A DNA stretch of 64,000 nucleotides from Persicaria tinctoria (Eukaryota > Streptophyta > Magnoliopsida > Caryophyllales > Polygonaceae), in the NCBI GenBank assembly GCA_037127255.1, contig JBANSL010000004.1:16003967-16067966 (forward strand), given 5' to 3'. The translations under genes were made by a program, and so were the position numbers. The notes below the pieces were generated by a model. It did no database searches. It saw only the letters and a list, made by a program, of their open reading frames with translations, and had not been told where the DNA came from. Shown here piece after piece: positions 34,839-47,200 of the stretch. Numbering within the stretch: the first letter of the stretch is position 1; each line of letters opens with the position of its first letter.

Positions 34839-36502
34839 TATGAAAGCCCAACTCAGGTGGTTTTGAGCAATTATATGTAACTACATAGACGCCCACTTAA
34901 TAAAATATTTGTGAGATAGGCACTTACTTTATATGTGGTTTTGAGCGATCAAAAGAAGACATATACACTTCAGCAGATGCGTCATATCCTCTTTTGCACT
35001 CTGCTTCTTCAACACTCTAAAATCAAGATGAATAAATTGATTTATTTGATAAATTGTAAAAGATGATACAAGGATATATTTCTTATACCACTAACTCCCC
35101 ATACAGATAATGTAAAATTCCTTTGCAAGATGAGTTTTTATTTGACCAAGCAGAACTCCAGTTTGAATTTTTATCAATAAGCAATAAGCAACACTTAACA
35201 TTTGTGACAATAAATTACTAAAATGTGTCATATTAGTAGAAAAGAATCAAATAATTGCTAACATCATCCAGTATGCAAAAAGTGTAGTGCATATTAAGTG
35301 ATCTCTGGCAAAAAGGAATACAATTGTACAAAGTTTCATTCTTGTATATGCACTCCAATCGGTGATCTGTTTGAAATTAAATAAAGGATTCATATGCAAG
35401 TTCTCAATAATAAGAACAAATAAGAACTTTAATACAACATAGATAATAATCGATAAAAGGATCAAGTTAAAGAATAAACCTGCCAAGAGGAGGTTAGCAA
35501 ATGGCAAGTGTTGCTTATTGATAATTGACAAAAATTCAAACTGATTAACTGAATAAGCAAAACTTATGGGTTAGATCTTAGAAAATAGCACACATTTGGG
35601 ATTAGAGAACAATTCCATCATTCAATCCAAGGATTCAAAATAGAGGCTTAAAATTTGGAAAGGTTTGGGATTAGAGAACTTAAAGAAATTGAAAGCTTGA
35701 GCAAGGAAACGGGGTAGAAGGCGATAAATTGAAGCACAGTAGAGGGCAAAGATATCAGCAGCAAATCAACGGTAAGAGCATCTCGAATAGGGCCTATTGC
35801 AAATGAAAATTTAAGAAAGGGGAATTAAGGAGAACAATTCCATCATTCAATCCAAGGACTCAAAATGAAGGCCTGGTCAAGATTTGACCTTGGTTTCTCA
35901 TTTGAAAGTAAATTCATGTTAAACAACAAGTTTACAGCAAGGTGTCTTTCATAAAGGACTGATTCCAAATCAGAAAGGGCCAAATAATAAGATTTGTGCT
36001 TGTGAGGGATAAATTGAAACATGAGTAGATAAATTACCTTGACCAAATCTTGTCCTAACAGTCTTATCATACCATACCTTGTGCCTTGCAGAATCCTCAA
36101 TAATATTTTCAAGGAGATTGGTGTTGCATACTTGCACAAATTGGGAGAACATCTGCTATCTACATCTCCCGATTGTGAATCTTTGAATCAAACCCTAATC
36201 AAACTCATGATTATAAAATCAAACACTAATCAAATTCCCGAATCCAAGTCCCCTATTTCACCAAATCAAACCCTAATCAAGTTTGCGAATTGAAAGAAGA
36301 AGGTTTCGAAAAGTTTACTTGAAAATGAAGATAGAACACTCGAGAATCACTTGAACTTAGAGTCGAGGAAGAGAGAAGGGAACCTCTCCTGTTAAAGTGT
36401 AGACAAAGGCAAAACAAGATCTAAAATCTCAGATCTGAAAAAGGGTTAAAAGAAGTGTTGAAAAATGTGTGAGAATGCTTACCAGTTAGGGTTTTGAGAG
36501 GG

Positions 36503-36626
36503 AGAGCAGCCATCTTCGTAATTACCGGTCAGAGGAAGAGATAAGAAATAAGAGATGAGACGATAGAGCAGCCATCTTCGTAATTACCGGTCAGAGGAAG
36601 AGATAAGAAATAAGAGATGAGACGAT
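36503..36626. repeat. 62-bp tandem duplication
   Basis: AGAGCAGCCATCTTCGTAAT starts both copies (36503 and 36565); they look identical. Confidence 0.92.
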
Positions 36627-37055
36627 GAATGCGGTCGGTGTCGACCATCTTCTCTGCACTTCTGTGATCGCCAGCAAGAGGGAGAGGATAAGAGAGGCAT
36701 ACTTCTGTAGTCGCCGGATAGAGGGAATGGAGAGGATTCGAGGGACCAGAGGAAGATATATTTTAGGGTCAAGAGGGAGAGACGGAGAGTGTTAAATTTT
36801 CCAAAAATTTTGAAACACCGCCTTATTTTTTCTAAGTTTTTCATCCCCACGCGTTTCAATTTTGAGAATCCTATGTCCCGCGTGTTTTATTTTTTTTAGA
36901 ACTAATCATTTAACATCGGTCAATAACTATAACTGTTGTCAAAATTTGTTTTAACATCACAAATTTAACAACTGATGTAACATAATAAATTTACATTATG
37001 CGTATTTCTAACTGATGTAAATAATGTGATGTCTATGAACAGAATTCTAGTAGTA

Positions 37056-37651
37056 TTTGTATGACACATATAATGATATAATTATGATAGTTCGATATAC
37101 TGCTGTTGTGATATTAACTTGCTCGGTTGTTTGTGATGGCTGGAGTGGGGGGCTTAGGTGCTCTCTCTCTTCTTCCGTCCCTTGTATCGAGCCCCTACAC
37201 ATCAGCTGCACCACGGGCAGTAGGTTGGTTAAAGCCAAGCACTCAGCTCACCCTCTTTGGGGTTCAGGGGTGGTGAGTCCATTATAGGGGTGGTGCTGCG
37301 GTAGGTGGTTTGATTTCACCCCTCTACCGTTTTCCCATCCTTGGAAACACATAACGTATGTTGGTTTAAGGCCTTTCGGTTGTAGTCCCACTTTTCAGCT
37401 ATTGATGGTTTTGTTTGGATTGGACTTGTATTGCACTCTTATCACACAAACCTTAATCAAACAAGGCACTCAATGTATGGTCAACAATCAAGATAGTGGG
37501 TTGGAGCCTATACTTGCTCTGAGTCTTGGCTGGTGGCTTTGGCCTAGCCTCCTCAACCACGAACACCGAACATGTATTAAAACACCACCATTATTGCAGT
37601 ATGTTGGTGAGATGTGAGTAATTGTCTCGCTCTTACTTAAAATGGCAAATA
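37056..37651 (+). mobile_element. 5' portion of the LINE, upstream of ORF2
   Basis: About 0.6 kb between the CACTA end and the LINE ORF2 start, more GC-balanced than its surroundings. No ORF1 zinc knuckle is visible. It is probably LINE 5' or inter-ORF sequence. Confidence 0.4.
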
Positions 37652-38363
37652 ATGAAGATTAGTTTTTGGAATTGTAGGGGGATCAGACGACTGACTTTCT
37701 GGGTAGATATCAATACCTGGTGTAAATCAGAACATATACAGCTATTAGCACTAGCTGAAACAAAAATGGAAAACATCCCCGAACCTTCTGTCTGGAAGGG
37801 GGCAGGGTTTGATAAAGCTATTTGGTCACCGGCAACTGGTAAATCAGGGGGGCTAGGAATACTATGGAAGGAAAGTAGCATCCTAAATGAAACAATTGAA
37901 ATTATATCTCAAATGCCCAGGGTCATTGTCACTAAATACACTAATATAATTGATAATTTATGTTGCTTGATTTGGTTTGTGTACGCACCTCCCCATGAGC
38001 AAGATAAAACAAGATTCTGGAACCCTGTCATTGATGCAATAAAACAGGCTACTCTCCCATGCATTGTGATGGGTGATTTGAATGAAATTGGTAGCTTTGC
38101 TGATAATGATGGTGGTGCAGTGACACATTCGCGAAGATTTGTCAGACTTGCAGAAATTAAGAACCAATGCTCCTTGGAAGATATTCCTTCATGGGGAAAT
38201 CAATTCACTTGGAGGAAAAAAAAGTAGGATCCGGGAATATCAAAGAGAAACTTGATCGAGTATTAGTACAACATGATATAATACACCAATATCCGGCTAT
38301 TTGCACAAAAAACGGCGCCTTCTCGTCTTTTGACCACTGTTCAATCACCATTGAATTGACTAC
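37652..38363 (+). pseudogene. LINE (L1-type) ORF2, endonuclease domain, interrupted
   Basis: ATG at 37652 starts the apurinic-like endonuclease: SFWNCRGI, LLALAETKME (catalytic Glu), WFVYAPPHE, MGDLNEIGSF and, after a frame change in the A run at about 38215-38222, FSSFDHCSI (the S-D-H motif). In L1 elements this nicks the target so that reverse transcription can start there. The reading frame is cut at 38363 by a solo LTR and resumes at 40267 in the correct codon phase. This is the first of three LINE pieces in the window. Confidence 0.88.
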
Positions 38364-40266
38364 TGTTGTAGGAGGAAATCGAGTTTAAAATATATAAATA
38401 TAAATCAAACCAGATTCGTGCCCACGCAAATAATTACAAGACTTCCTCCCGATGTAGTAGTGGGAAGTCAGGATCGATCCACAAGGAAGCGTGTCAGTGG
38501 ATCTCAGGTAGCTGTAAATCTCACAGACGGAAAGACAGAAATAAAGACAGAAATAACAAACAAAAGCAAAAACGAAAGCAAAGCACATAACCTACTCGAT
38601 ATCGAGCAACAGTCCTCGATATCGACTAAAACAAATCGACAATAGACACTCAATATCGACAACAGAAACGAAGACCAGCACAAGAGACCAATGTCGAGTA
38701 AAACTCTCCTCGATATCGAGTAAACTACTCGATATCGACAAGAACCTGCTCGAAGACGACAAACAATAGAAACTTAAAGATGCAAACTTTCGAACACAGA
38801 ACCCAGATTTTCAACGAAATAAGTTCAATAAACTAAAGACTTCCATGATCAGGGTATCAACATCACAACGATAACCATGCAAAATAACACATAAAGGCAT
38901 AAAAGATCATGCTTTCCATCAAATAACTTTCGTTATTAACAAATAGGAATATAGAGGCTTTCGCATAAACCCTAATTGTTACTAACCCTTTTCACATAAT
39001 TAACCCAAGTTGTATTAAGATCACTTTCGCTTCAAAAACACAAATAAGGATCACCTTCAACTCTCGCAAAAGAATCATGCTCACAGGGATAGAAGACGAA
39101 TTGCATAAAAAGATCAAACATTTACCGCATCACTTCACATGGCCACCGTCGGGCTCACCCCGACCCTAGAAGTGGGTGGACTACTCGCTCTTCATTTTCA
39201 AGAAACTCATCAATAAACAAAAGGAAATAACTTGCATTAAATAAACTAAAGAAAGCTTACAACCAATCGAAGCCAAATCCGCTTTCGCCTTTCCAACTTC
39301 TCTCGCCACAAGCTCTCTCCTCTACTCTCTCTATGTGACTAATTGTAACTGGAATTGAATGAATAAAATCCATCCCCTAGGGCTTTATTTATAGGCTTCC
39401 AATCCTTGCTAATCAAGGTAAGAAAGTCTATCTATATCTATATCTCTTTATCTACTTACTTAAAGATTAAATAAATGGAATAAAAGAATTAAATCCAAAA
39501 AGGAAATATATCTAAAGTAGGTAGATCTTCCATGGAGCTGATAGATCTTGATAGGTCTTGATAGATGTGGATAGAATCGGACAACTTCGGATCCAAGCAA
39601 GCCCAAACCGCGTCGGACAACAAGACCGTGTAACGCGGCCCAGGAGAAATTTCCTCGATATCGAGTAACATCGTCATCGACTTCGGCTTCTGATCTTGGG
39701 CAAGTTACTGCTCCCCGACACTGGCTCGGACATGTGGTGCTGGGGTTGTCGATATCAAGCAAAGTACTCGATATCGAGTAAATGTTTCTCGAGTTGTCCT
39801 CTCTTTGGCTTCTCGATCCGGTGCTGCCTCCTCGACTCCGCGTATGGCTTCAAGGTTTTGTCGATATCGAGTAAGCTACTCGATATCGAGTAGGGCTCTG
39901 GAGTCGGGTTGGCTTCGTCTTCAGCTCCTACTCGACCAGTGCTCTGCTCGGACTTCTTTGGTCGATATCGAGTAAAAGTACTCGATATCGAGTAACACTT
40001 GGCTTCAGCTTGATTCGTCCTGGTTCCGTCATTCTTTGACTTTGGACTTCTGTAGTTGACTTCCGAGCTTTTCGTCCTTTCTCAAAACTGTTGTAAATTG
40101 CCTCGAATTCTGCGAATTTAAACAGAAACTACTAGTGTAGATTCCATAATTTGCCAAATAAGCATAAACTGCATAGATTCTGTACTATTCTAGCCCAAAT
40201 GTATGAAATGCATGCAGAAATCGATATGAAAGTAACTATAAAACATGGCAAATTAGGCTCACATCA
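38364..40266 (-). repeat. Solo LTR, Ty3 type, minus orientation (copy A)
   Basis: Bounded by TGTTGTAGGAGG ... CTCACATCA and a perfect 5-bp duplication ACTAC (38359-38363, 40267-40271). No internal region, so it is a solo LTR left by recombination. On the minus strand TATAAATAAA (39384-39393) is a likely TATA box. It carries many copies of the palindrome CTCGATATCGAG or close variants (about 38598-38760 and 39650-40000). It is a relative of copy B (41500-43567), sharing both ends and much of the middle. Confidence 0.9.
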
Positions 40267-41036
40267 ACTACCAGTCAAATATTCAAACCCCCGCTCTTCA
40301 AATTTGAAAACAGTTGGCTACAAGGCAAGGATTTCATGAACATTGTCAAGCAAGCATGGCGATTTAATTGTCATGGCTCGACAATGTATCAACTTGTACG
40401 GAAAACTAAATTGTTAAAAGACAAAGCAAAAACCTGGAATAAAAATACGTTTGGAAACTTTTTTCGATAGCTCCAAAAAGTGGAAGCTCAATTACTTCAA
40501 ATACAGCAACAAACATCACAGAACATGTTCCACAATCTACATAAAAAAAGGAAGGAAACCTGATTAAGAAGAAGGAGAAACTGCTCCTGTTCCAGAAACT
40601 ATATTGGAATCAACGAGCCAAGACTAAACATATTAAACTATCAGATTCAAATACAGGATACTTTCATAGAATCGCATCTGGCAAAAGAAATAGAAAGTTA
40701 ATCAGAAACATAACCACATCTGAAGGTACTCAGATATCGGGAGAAGAGAACATCAATAATGAAATCTGAAATGACTTCCAGAAAAGATTTACAAAACAAG
40801 CAATCAACAGAACAAAATTAAATGAATTTCTTAATTTAATCTCTCCGGATAACACATCAGAGGAAAATAAATTGCTCACAACAATACCCTCAAATGTGGA
40901 AATTAAAAATGGTGTGTTCTGCCTAGTTAGAAATTAAAAATGTTGTGTTCTGCCTAATTAAAAATGTTGGCTGAATTCTATAAGACATCGTGGGATAGTG
41001 TGGGTCCCTCTGTTATCAAAGCAGTTAAAAGTTTTT
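40267..41036 (+). pseudogene. LINE ORF2, linker to reverse transcriptase region
   Basis: Continues the LINE: FENSWLQGKDFMNIVKQAW and WNKNTFGNFF, then broken frames, then AEFYKTSWDSVGPSVI at about 40975-41020. It ends with AAAGTTTTT (41028-41036), the target duplication of the giant MULE. A local repeat near 40890-40965 (GGTGTGTTCTGCCTA / TTGTGTTCTGCCTA) marks a small internal rearrangement. Confidence 0.8.
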
Positions 41037-41189
41037 GAGAAAATTTGTGCCGAAGGCACAAATTTTCGCTCCAATTACAGGAGTATCCTAGTTTTTGTAA
41101 AAATTACTAGAGTGTCCATCATCTAAATTAAAATAAAAATATGGAATAAACATAAAAATAACTAAGCCCTAATCGTATCTCCTTCCTCA

Positions 41190-41490
41190 GCCCCCTCTCT
41201 CTCTCAACCGGCGGACCAAATCCTCGCGCTCCCCGGAGCTGGTAAATCTGTTGCTCCCGCCGATCACGAAAACCTCCAGCGTGTCCTCTCCGTCGCTGTC
41301 CCTGTGGCCCCTTTCGGTGGATCCGCTGCTACCGAGATTCAACGAGGGAGTAGCCGGTGGAACTAAAATCCGGCGATTGCTCCCGTTCCGGCCTCAGCTC
41401 TCCGCCTACGCGGTTGCTGCCTCGGCGTTCCGGCCTCGGCTCTCCGTCGCTCTCCTCTCCTCCCATCCATAATCCCTCCTTTTTCTGATT
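41190..41490 (+). other. GC-rich, exon-like stretch inside the giant MULE
   Basis: Sharply more GC-rich than the AT-rich element around it. One frame reads ADQILALPGAGKSVAPADHE and LQRVLSVAVPVAP, coding-like, but I do not recognise the source gene. Probably captured host DNA; solo LTR B is inserted just after it. Confidence 0.4.
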
Positions 41491-41499
41491 CTCGGATCT

Positions 41500-43567
41500 T
41501 GTTGTTAGGAGGAAATCGAGATTGTAAATTAAAATATAAATATATCAAGGCAAACCAGATTCCGTCCCTTGCAAATAATTACAAGACCTCCTCCTGATGC
41601 AGCAACGGGAGGTCAGGATCGATCCACGAGGAAGCGTGGCAGCGGAGAATCTCACAAAAATCGACCACAGAAGTCCTCGAGCTCGGCAAAAGGGTTATTC
41701 GACAGAAGCTCGGACAGTCGAACAGGGCAGAGTTCTCGGCAAAAGCTACTCGACCTCGACAAGAGGCTACTCGAGGTCGAGTACGGTCCTCGTCGACTTC
41801 GGGTTGGGCTTGTCGAGTTCCTGCACAGGTAAGCAACAGCGACTCTGGGTCGAGGATCAGTAGTCGAGGTCGACCAGATGGTGGTCGAGATCGACGAGGG
41901 CAGGGAATGAAACGAAATAAAAATAAGGTAAAAACAAATGCTTTAGGGTTCGAACTAAACTGAATGTAAAAGACTTCCAAGATTGGGGTTTGCAACAACG
42001 ATAACCAAGCATGCATAAGGTAGAACCAAACAGATAATAATGTGAATCGCATTAAAGGATTAAGCTTTCGCCTTTTCCAATAATTAGACAACTCTCTCAA
42101 GAAACCTTAATTGTCTCTACCGATTTTATGTTTATAATCCAAGTTGTTAGCATGGATCTCCATTAGATGGGCAATAAACACATCAACAAGTAGGAAAATG
42201 CTCAAAACATGATAAAGGTCGGATCTTTACCTCAACTATGCATGGCTATCGTCGGGCTCTTCCCAACCCTAGAAGTGGGTGGACTACTCGCTCTTCATCA
42301 CAAACTCAGACATCATCGATTGAAAAGAAACAACTTGCATTAAAATAAACCAAAGTTTACAACCGCTCGAAGCCAACTCCGCTCTCGCTTCACAACTCCA
42401 ATCGGCTGCTCACTCTCTCTCTCTCTCTCTACTTCTCCTACTTACTTCTCTCTGAAATTGAATGAATGAAACTGAGCCCCATGGGCTTTATTTATAGCCT
42501 TCATTCCCTAGCTATTCTAGGAAAGAAGATATCTATCTATATCTAAAACTTTATCTAAAACGCTTAAGGATAAATAAAAGACATAATGGAATTAAATCTA
42601 AAATAGGAATTATATCTAAATGTCTTCAATGGATAGAATCTTTCTCTTCATGGTAGATCTTGACAGTTTTGGATAGAATCGGAAATCTTCATGCCCAAGG
42701 AATGCAAAACCGAGTAAGATTCGTCAAGCCGCATCGAACAGCTTCTGGAAGCTTCGTCGACCTCGACAAGGCTCTTGTCGATCTCGAGTAGAAGTCTTGG
42801 TCGACTGGCTCGGTTCGTCGTCTCGGCTAGCTGGTGCTCGACAAACTCGGACTCTGGCTCATGGTGCTCGTCGACCTCGACAAGCACTCGTCGATGTCGA
42901 GTAGGGTTGGTCTTGCCGACTAGGTGCTCTAGGGTGGCTTTACTCGACAAGCCTGGATCCGGACTCAGGGGCTTGTCGATCTCGACCAAGATTCGTCGAG
43001 ATCGAGTAGGGCTCTTCCTTCCCGCTTCCGCGAGTTGCCTCTCCCGCTGGCAGCGGGTTTTTCCGCGGCAGCGAACGGTCCGCTGCAGCGAGTCGAGTCG
43101 CTGGTAGCGAGTGCTCCTGGTCGTCCTCGGCTTCTTTCCTTGTCGACTCCGGGTGTGGCGTCTGGGCTTCGTCGACCTTGACTAGTGGTCCTCGAGATCG
43201 AGTAAGGCTCCGGAGCTCGGGTTGGTCTAGCTCTCGATCAGGCTCTGTCGACAAGGCTGTGCTCGGACATGCTCGTCTATGTCGAGTAGGGCCAACTCGA
43301 GATCGAGTAGCATTGACTCTCAGACTGGTTCCGCTGCTTTGACCTTGGACTTCTGTAGTGGTTTTCCGAGCTTTTCCGACCTTCTGTAGAATTGCTGTAA
43401 AGTGCATCAATTTCTACGAATTAAATAGAAACTGGTGTAGATTTCATAATTTTGGCAAATAAACATAAACTACATAGATTCTGTATTATCTAAACCCAAA
43501 TGAATGCAATGTATACAGAAATCGATATAAAAGTTATTGTAAAACATGGCAGATTCAGTTCACAACA
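41500..43567 (-). repeat. Solo LTR, Ty3 type, minus orientation (copy B)
   Basis: Bounded by TGTTGTTAGGAGG ... TTCACAACA and a perfect duplication GATCT (41495-41499, 43568-43572). Minus-strand TATA box TATAAATAAA at 42487-42496. Related to copy A, but its repeats are TCGACCTCGACAAG/TCGAGATCGAGTAG variants. It also holds a cluster of CGCTGGCAGCG-like units (about 43035-43110), the inverse of the units in copy C at 56485-58382. Confidence 0.9.
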
Positions 43568-43638
43568 GATCTTCACAACTAAACCATCGCCTTCATCCTT
43601 GATGAAATTGATCTGACTTTGCTGTACCCATTAATCCC

Positions 43639-43760
43639 ATGATGGATTTCGGACAGAATCTGAAGAAATGCCATGAGTATGTGCGCGCCTTGGAGGAGGA
43701 GCACTGCAAAATCGTGATGTTTCGCCTCTCTGTTTGGCCGCGAGCTCCCTCTCTGTCTCG
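43639..43760 (+). pseudogene. Captured fragment of an HHO/NIGT1 (HRS1-like) MYB gene
   Basis: The frame from 43639 reads MMDFGQNLKKCHEYVRALEEE, closely matching the conserved N-terminus of the HHO/NIGT1 nitrate- and phosphate-response repressors. About 65 bp later another frame encodes RELPLCL (43739-43759), the next conserved block of the same family. An insertion of about 16 bp and a frame change separate the two blocks. No MYB DNA-binding domain follows. This is a gene piece carried in a MULE (Pack-MULE style), not a working gene. It directly follows solo LTR B. Confidence 0.75.
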
Positions 43761-43905
43761 GTATGAGCAAGTATGTCATCTACTTATTTTTCTTGATTAT
43801 CCTACTCGCCAACAGGTTGTTTTGCGACTTTTAGTTATCGATCTTGCAATTTTTGCTTTGCGACTGGATTTTCACTCTTCTGAAGGCTCTAATTTTGTGC
43901 ATTGA

Positions 43906-44224
43906 AAATGAATTTATGCAAATTCAATTACTGGTGAAGGTTGTTTATGGCTTGATTTTGTGGTTCCCATTTGAAATTGAGATTGAGTTTCAGTAAGCCA
44001 AGTAGGGATGAGCTAGAACTAGGAGCTGTAAATCTGTAATTGATGCTTTTTGAGGTGGTTGAGTAACTAATCCTTGTTTGGGGTTATGTAATCCTTGTTT
44101 GCGAAATGGCTTATTTTAGGTTTAGTAATTCCTGTCATAATTTGGCTACTGTCATTATTTGCACAAAATTAGCTACTTATGTGATATTGTCATAATTTGG
44201 TTATTTTGGCAAGCTGAATTTGGC
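43906..44224. other. Non-coding, intron-like
   Basis: T-rich sequence without frames, following the HHO fragment; it could be captured intron. Confidence 0.35.
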
Positions 44225-47200
44225 TACTGCTATTGCAAACATCTACCTGTTGTTGCAAACATTTAAGAGTAGTTGTTGTAGTTGTGAAGCTTGTAAATGC
44301 TGACATCTTTAATGTTGACATCTTCAATGTTGACATCTTCAATGCTGACATCTTTTGAAAACTTTAGAAATTCATTAAAAGCTTCAGCATTGAAGCTTTT
44401 AATTGAATTTTTCTAGACATAAAAGATGTACTTTAAAAGATAGCCTGAAAAGTTTAAAAGTATCCAAGATTCCAAGCTTCGAAATGTAATAATTGACTTT
44501 AAAAGGTAATGGAAATGATAAAAACAGTCAAAGAGATGCCATATTTTACAGAATGTCTTGAATCTGTTTCTCTTTTGTCAACAATTTTTTCCTTCACTGA
44601 AATATAACTATTAGTGTAGGATTTTGGTGGAAATTTTTGTTATTAGCTAAAAGCATTTTATTCCATTTGTTATTACTCTGCAAAGGCTTATGACATGGAG
44701 GTTTGTGATTTTGAGATTCATTCCCTGGGATACATTGACTTGCAGCCAGTGTTTGCTTGTGTATCTGTGCTACGACTTCTTAAAAATGATCTTCTCTAGC
44801 ACTAGATACTAGTTGTTCTATGAATCCATGAAATATGTCAGCACTTTTAATGCTCCTTCTTTCTATTGTTATTCAGGATTCTCATCTCATATCTGGTTTG
44901 TAATGCTCCTTCTTGGTATTTCTTGTTATTCCGAATCCATGAAATATGTCGGCACTTTTAATGAAATATGTCAACACTTTTAATGCTCCTTCTATTGATA
45001 CTGGATGTTCTATGAATCCATAGTAGTACCTAAAGTGTTCTAATTATTTGATGACGACATCTAATAATTAGAATATTTGATGTTGACTTCTAATAATTAG
45101 AATATTTGATGCTGACATCTAAGAATTAGAACATTGCATCCGTTCGATTCCCTACAATTTTGCATTTGTTCGATTCCAAAAATGAACTATTTCAAGTACT
45201 AAACATCTAGCTATTGTAGTTGTGAAGCTTAATCTCTCTTTCTGATGCTTAATCTCTTTTTTTTTTCCTGATTTTACTGGTGTTGCAAACCTCTAGCTGA
45301 CATCTTCTGAAAATGCTGACATCCTCTTGAAATGCTGACATCTTCTGAAATGCTGACATCTCCAATATAAGATTATTTTTGTGTAATTAAGTAGACCATT
45401 TCCAATATAAGATTATCAGCTACATATATATCAGAAACATATGTGCTGACACGAAGTTAAAATGTGCTGACACGGAGTGAATATGTGCTGCCATGTGCTA
45501 TTTTTGTTGACATCTTCTAGAAATAAATGCTAACATCTTAGCATATTTGAGGTGGAAAGCTGATTTTTTTTTTGTGATGACATGAGTTTTTAAATTATTA
45601 AAAACCATGTAATCAAGCTTAATTTGAAACTAGAGATGCTTGCCTAGAATGCATACGGTCTCAGTAGAAGTGATATCAAGCATCCGGTGTCGGATTCTCT
45701 ATTATGAGAAGTTTCTTGAGGAAAATGTAGATTGGCGAGATAAAGTGGTACTTATACAAATTGCAATTCAAACTAGGACTGACGTTCCTGAATGTATGAT
45801 CTGATTTTCATTGCCCTGCATTATGTGCTATCTTATGTTATGTTCTATTTTAGTTGAAGTTCATCTAGATAGCTTGCACAATAAAGACGTTAAATACTTC
45901 ACGAACACTGAATCTTGCACTTTCAGGTACATCATTTTTTTTGTTTCTTATTCATATATAAAAATGGTCAATCTTTTGCTCGTCTAAAACATCTCCTTGA
46001 ATGTCTTTCCTATTTTGCACATATACACTAGAATGGCTGCTTTGTTTCTTATTCATTGTTGTAAATATCTAGCAGTAGTTGTTGTAGTTGTGAAGCTTGT
46101 AAATGCTGACATCTTCACTGCTGACATCTTCAATGCTGACATCTTTTGAAAACTTTAGAAATTCATTCAAATTTTCTGGAAATAAAATATTCTGGAAACT
46201 AAACACATTCGAAACTTTATAAATTCATTAAAATCGTAAGTCAGTAGAATGGCCTAATGATTCGCAGTTTATTTCTTATTTATCTCTTTTATTTTTCTTT
46301 CGAAGATTGGTTTCCAAGAGAAATAACTTTATTATTTTTAATCTAAATTCGTGCTTTTGGCACAAATTCTGTTTTTTTGAGCCAAATGTCAGTAGTGTGA
46401 CAGATTGTTATATTACTTCAATTTATGACAAGAGACACACATCATCTCAGTGCATTTTAACATTAAAATTCACATATCTAATACCTTGGATGTGGTGGAG
46501 TCGTTATATATATCACATGTCAGCAGAGTAGCATATTGTTATATTAATTCAATCCATTTAAAGGTGGGAAAGGAAACTTTTGATGTGTATCATCATTACA
46601 ATCTTTTAGGACATCACCTTGCATTTAAGCATTAAAAATCAGTAACTTAATATGTTAGATTTAGCTAAGTCTCTATATGTCATCAGCATCAACTTATGCA
46701 TATAATAATCTTAATTTTGCATATCAGTCATATGGGGTTGCATATCAGTAAAATGTAGTTGCATATCATAATTTTACACTTGTACAAAATTAATTTAAGC
46801 TAGTTGCACATCACCCTATGCATATTTTGGATGTGTATACTCATATCAAGCCAGTAGCAAAAATATTCACTGCATTTTAGCATCAAATTTCAGAAACCCA
46901 ATACCTTAGATTTAACGTAGTCTCTATATGTCAACATCATCAATTTTTTGCATAAGTGATATAGGTTCTAGATTGATCCGTTTTAATTTCTTTTAATATT
47001 GGTTTTAAACAGCAGTAACTTTATTAAATTGGATCTAAATTCTTGGCTTTTGGCACTAATTATTAATTTTAAATTAAAATGTCAACAGAGTAACAGATCC
47101 TTATAGTATTTTAATTCATTATTAGAGACAAAGCAAGGCTTTGATGTCCATAAACATGACAACTTATAAGCACACCATCTCAGTGCATCTTAGCGTTAAA

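Larger units (their letters stand above)
32633..37055. mobile_element. Non-autonomous CACTA (En/Spm-type) element
   Basis: The left end is CACTACTAGAATTATATTCA, TAGACATCGG; the right end is the inverse (GATGTCTATGAACAGAATTC, TAGTAGTA), with the last base A instead of G. A 3-bp duplication TTT flanks it (32630-32632, 37056-37058). Subterminal AACATCGG/CCGATGTT-like units occur at both ends, as in CACTA families. No TNP2-like transposase is present. Inside are a long imperfect hairpin (34563-34838), direct copies of one hairpin arm (about 35590-35670, 35815-35870), a 62-bp tandem duplication (36503-36626), and exon-like stretches that may be captured host DNA. Confidence 0.88.
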
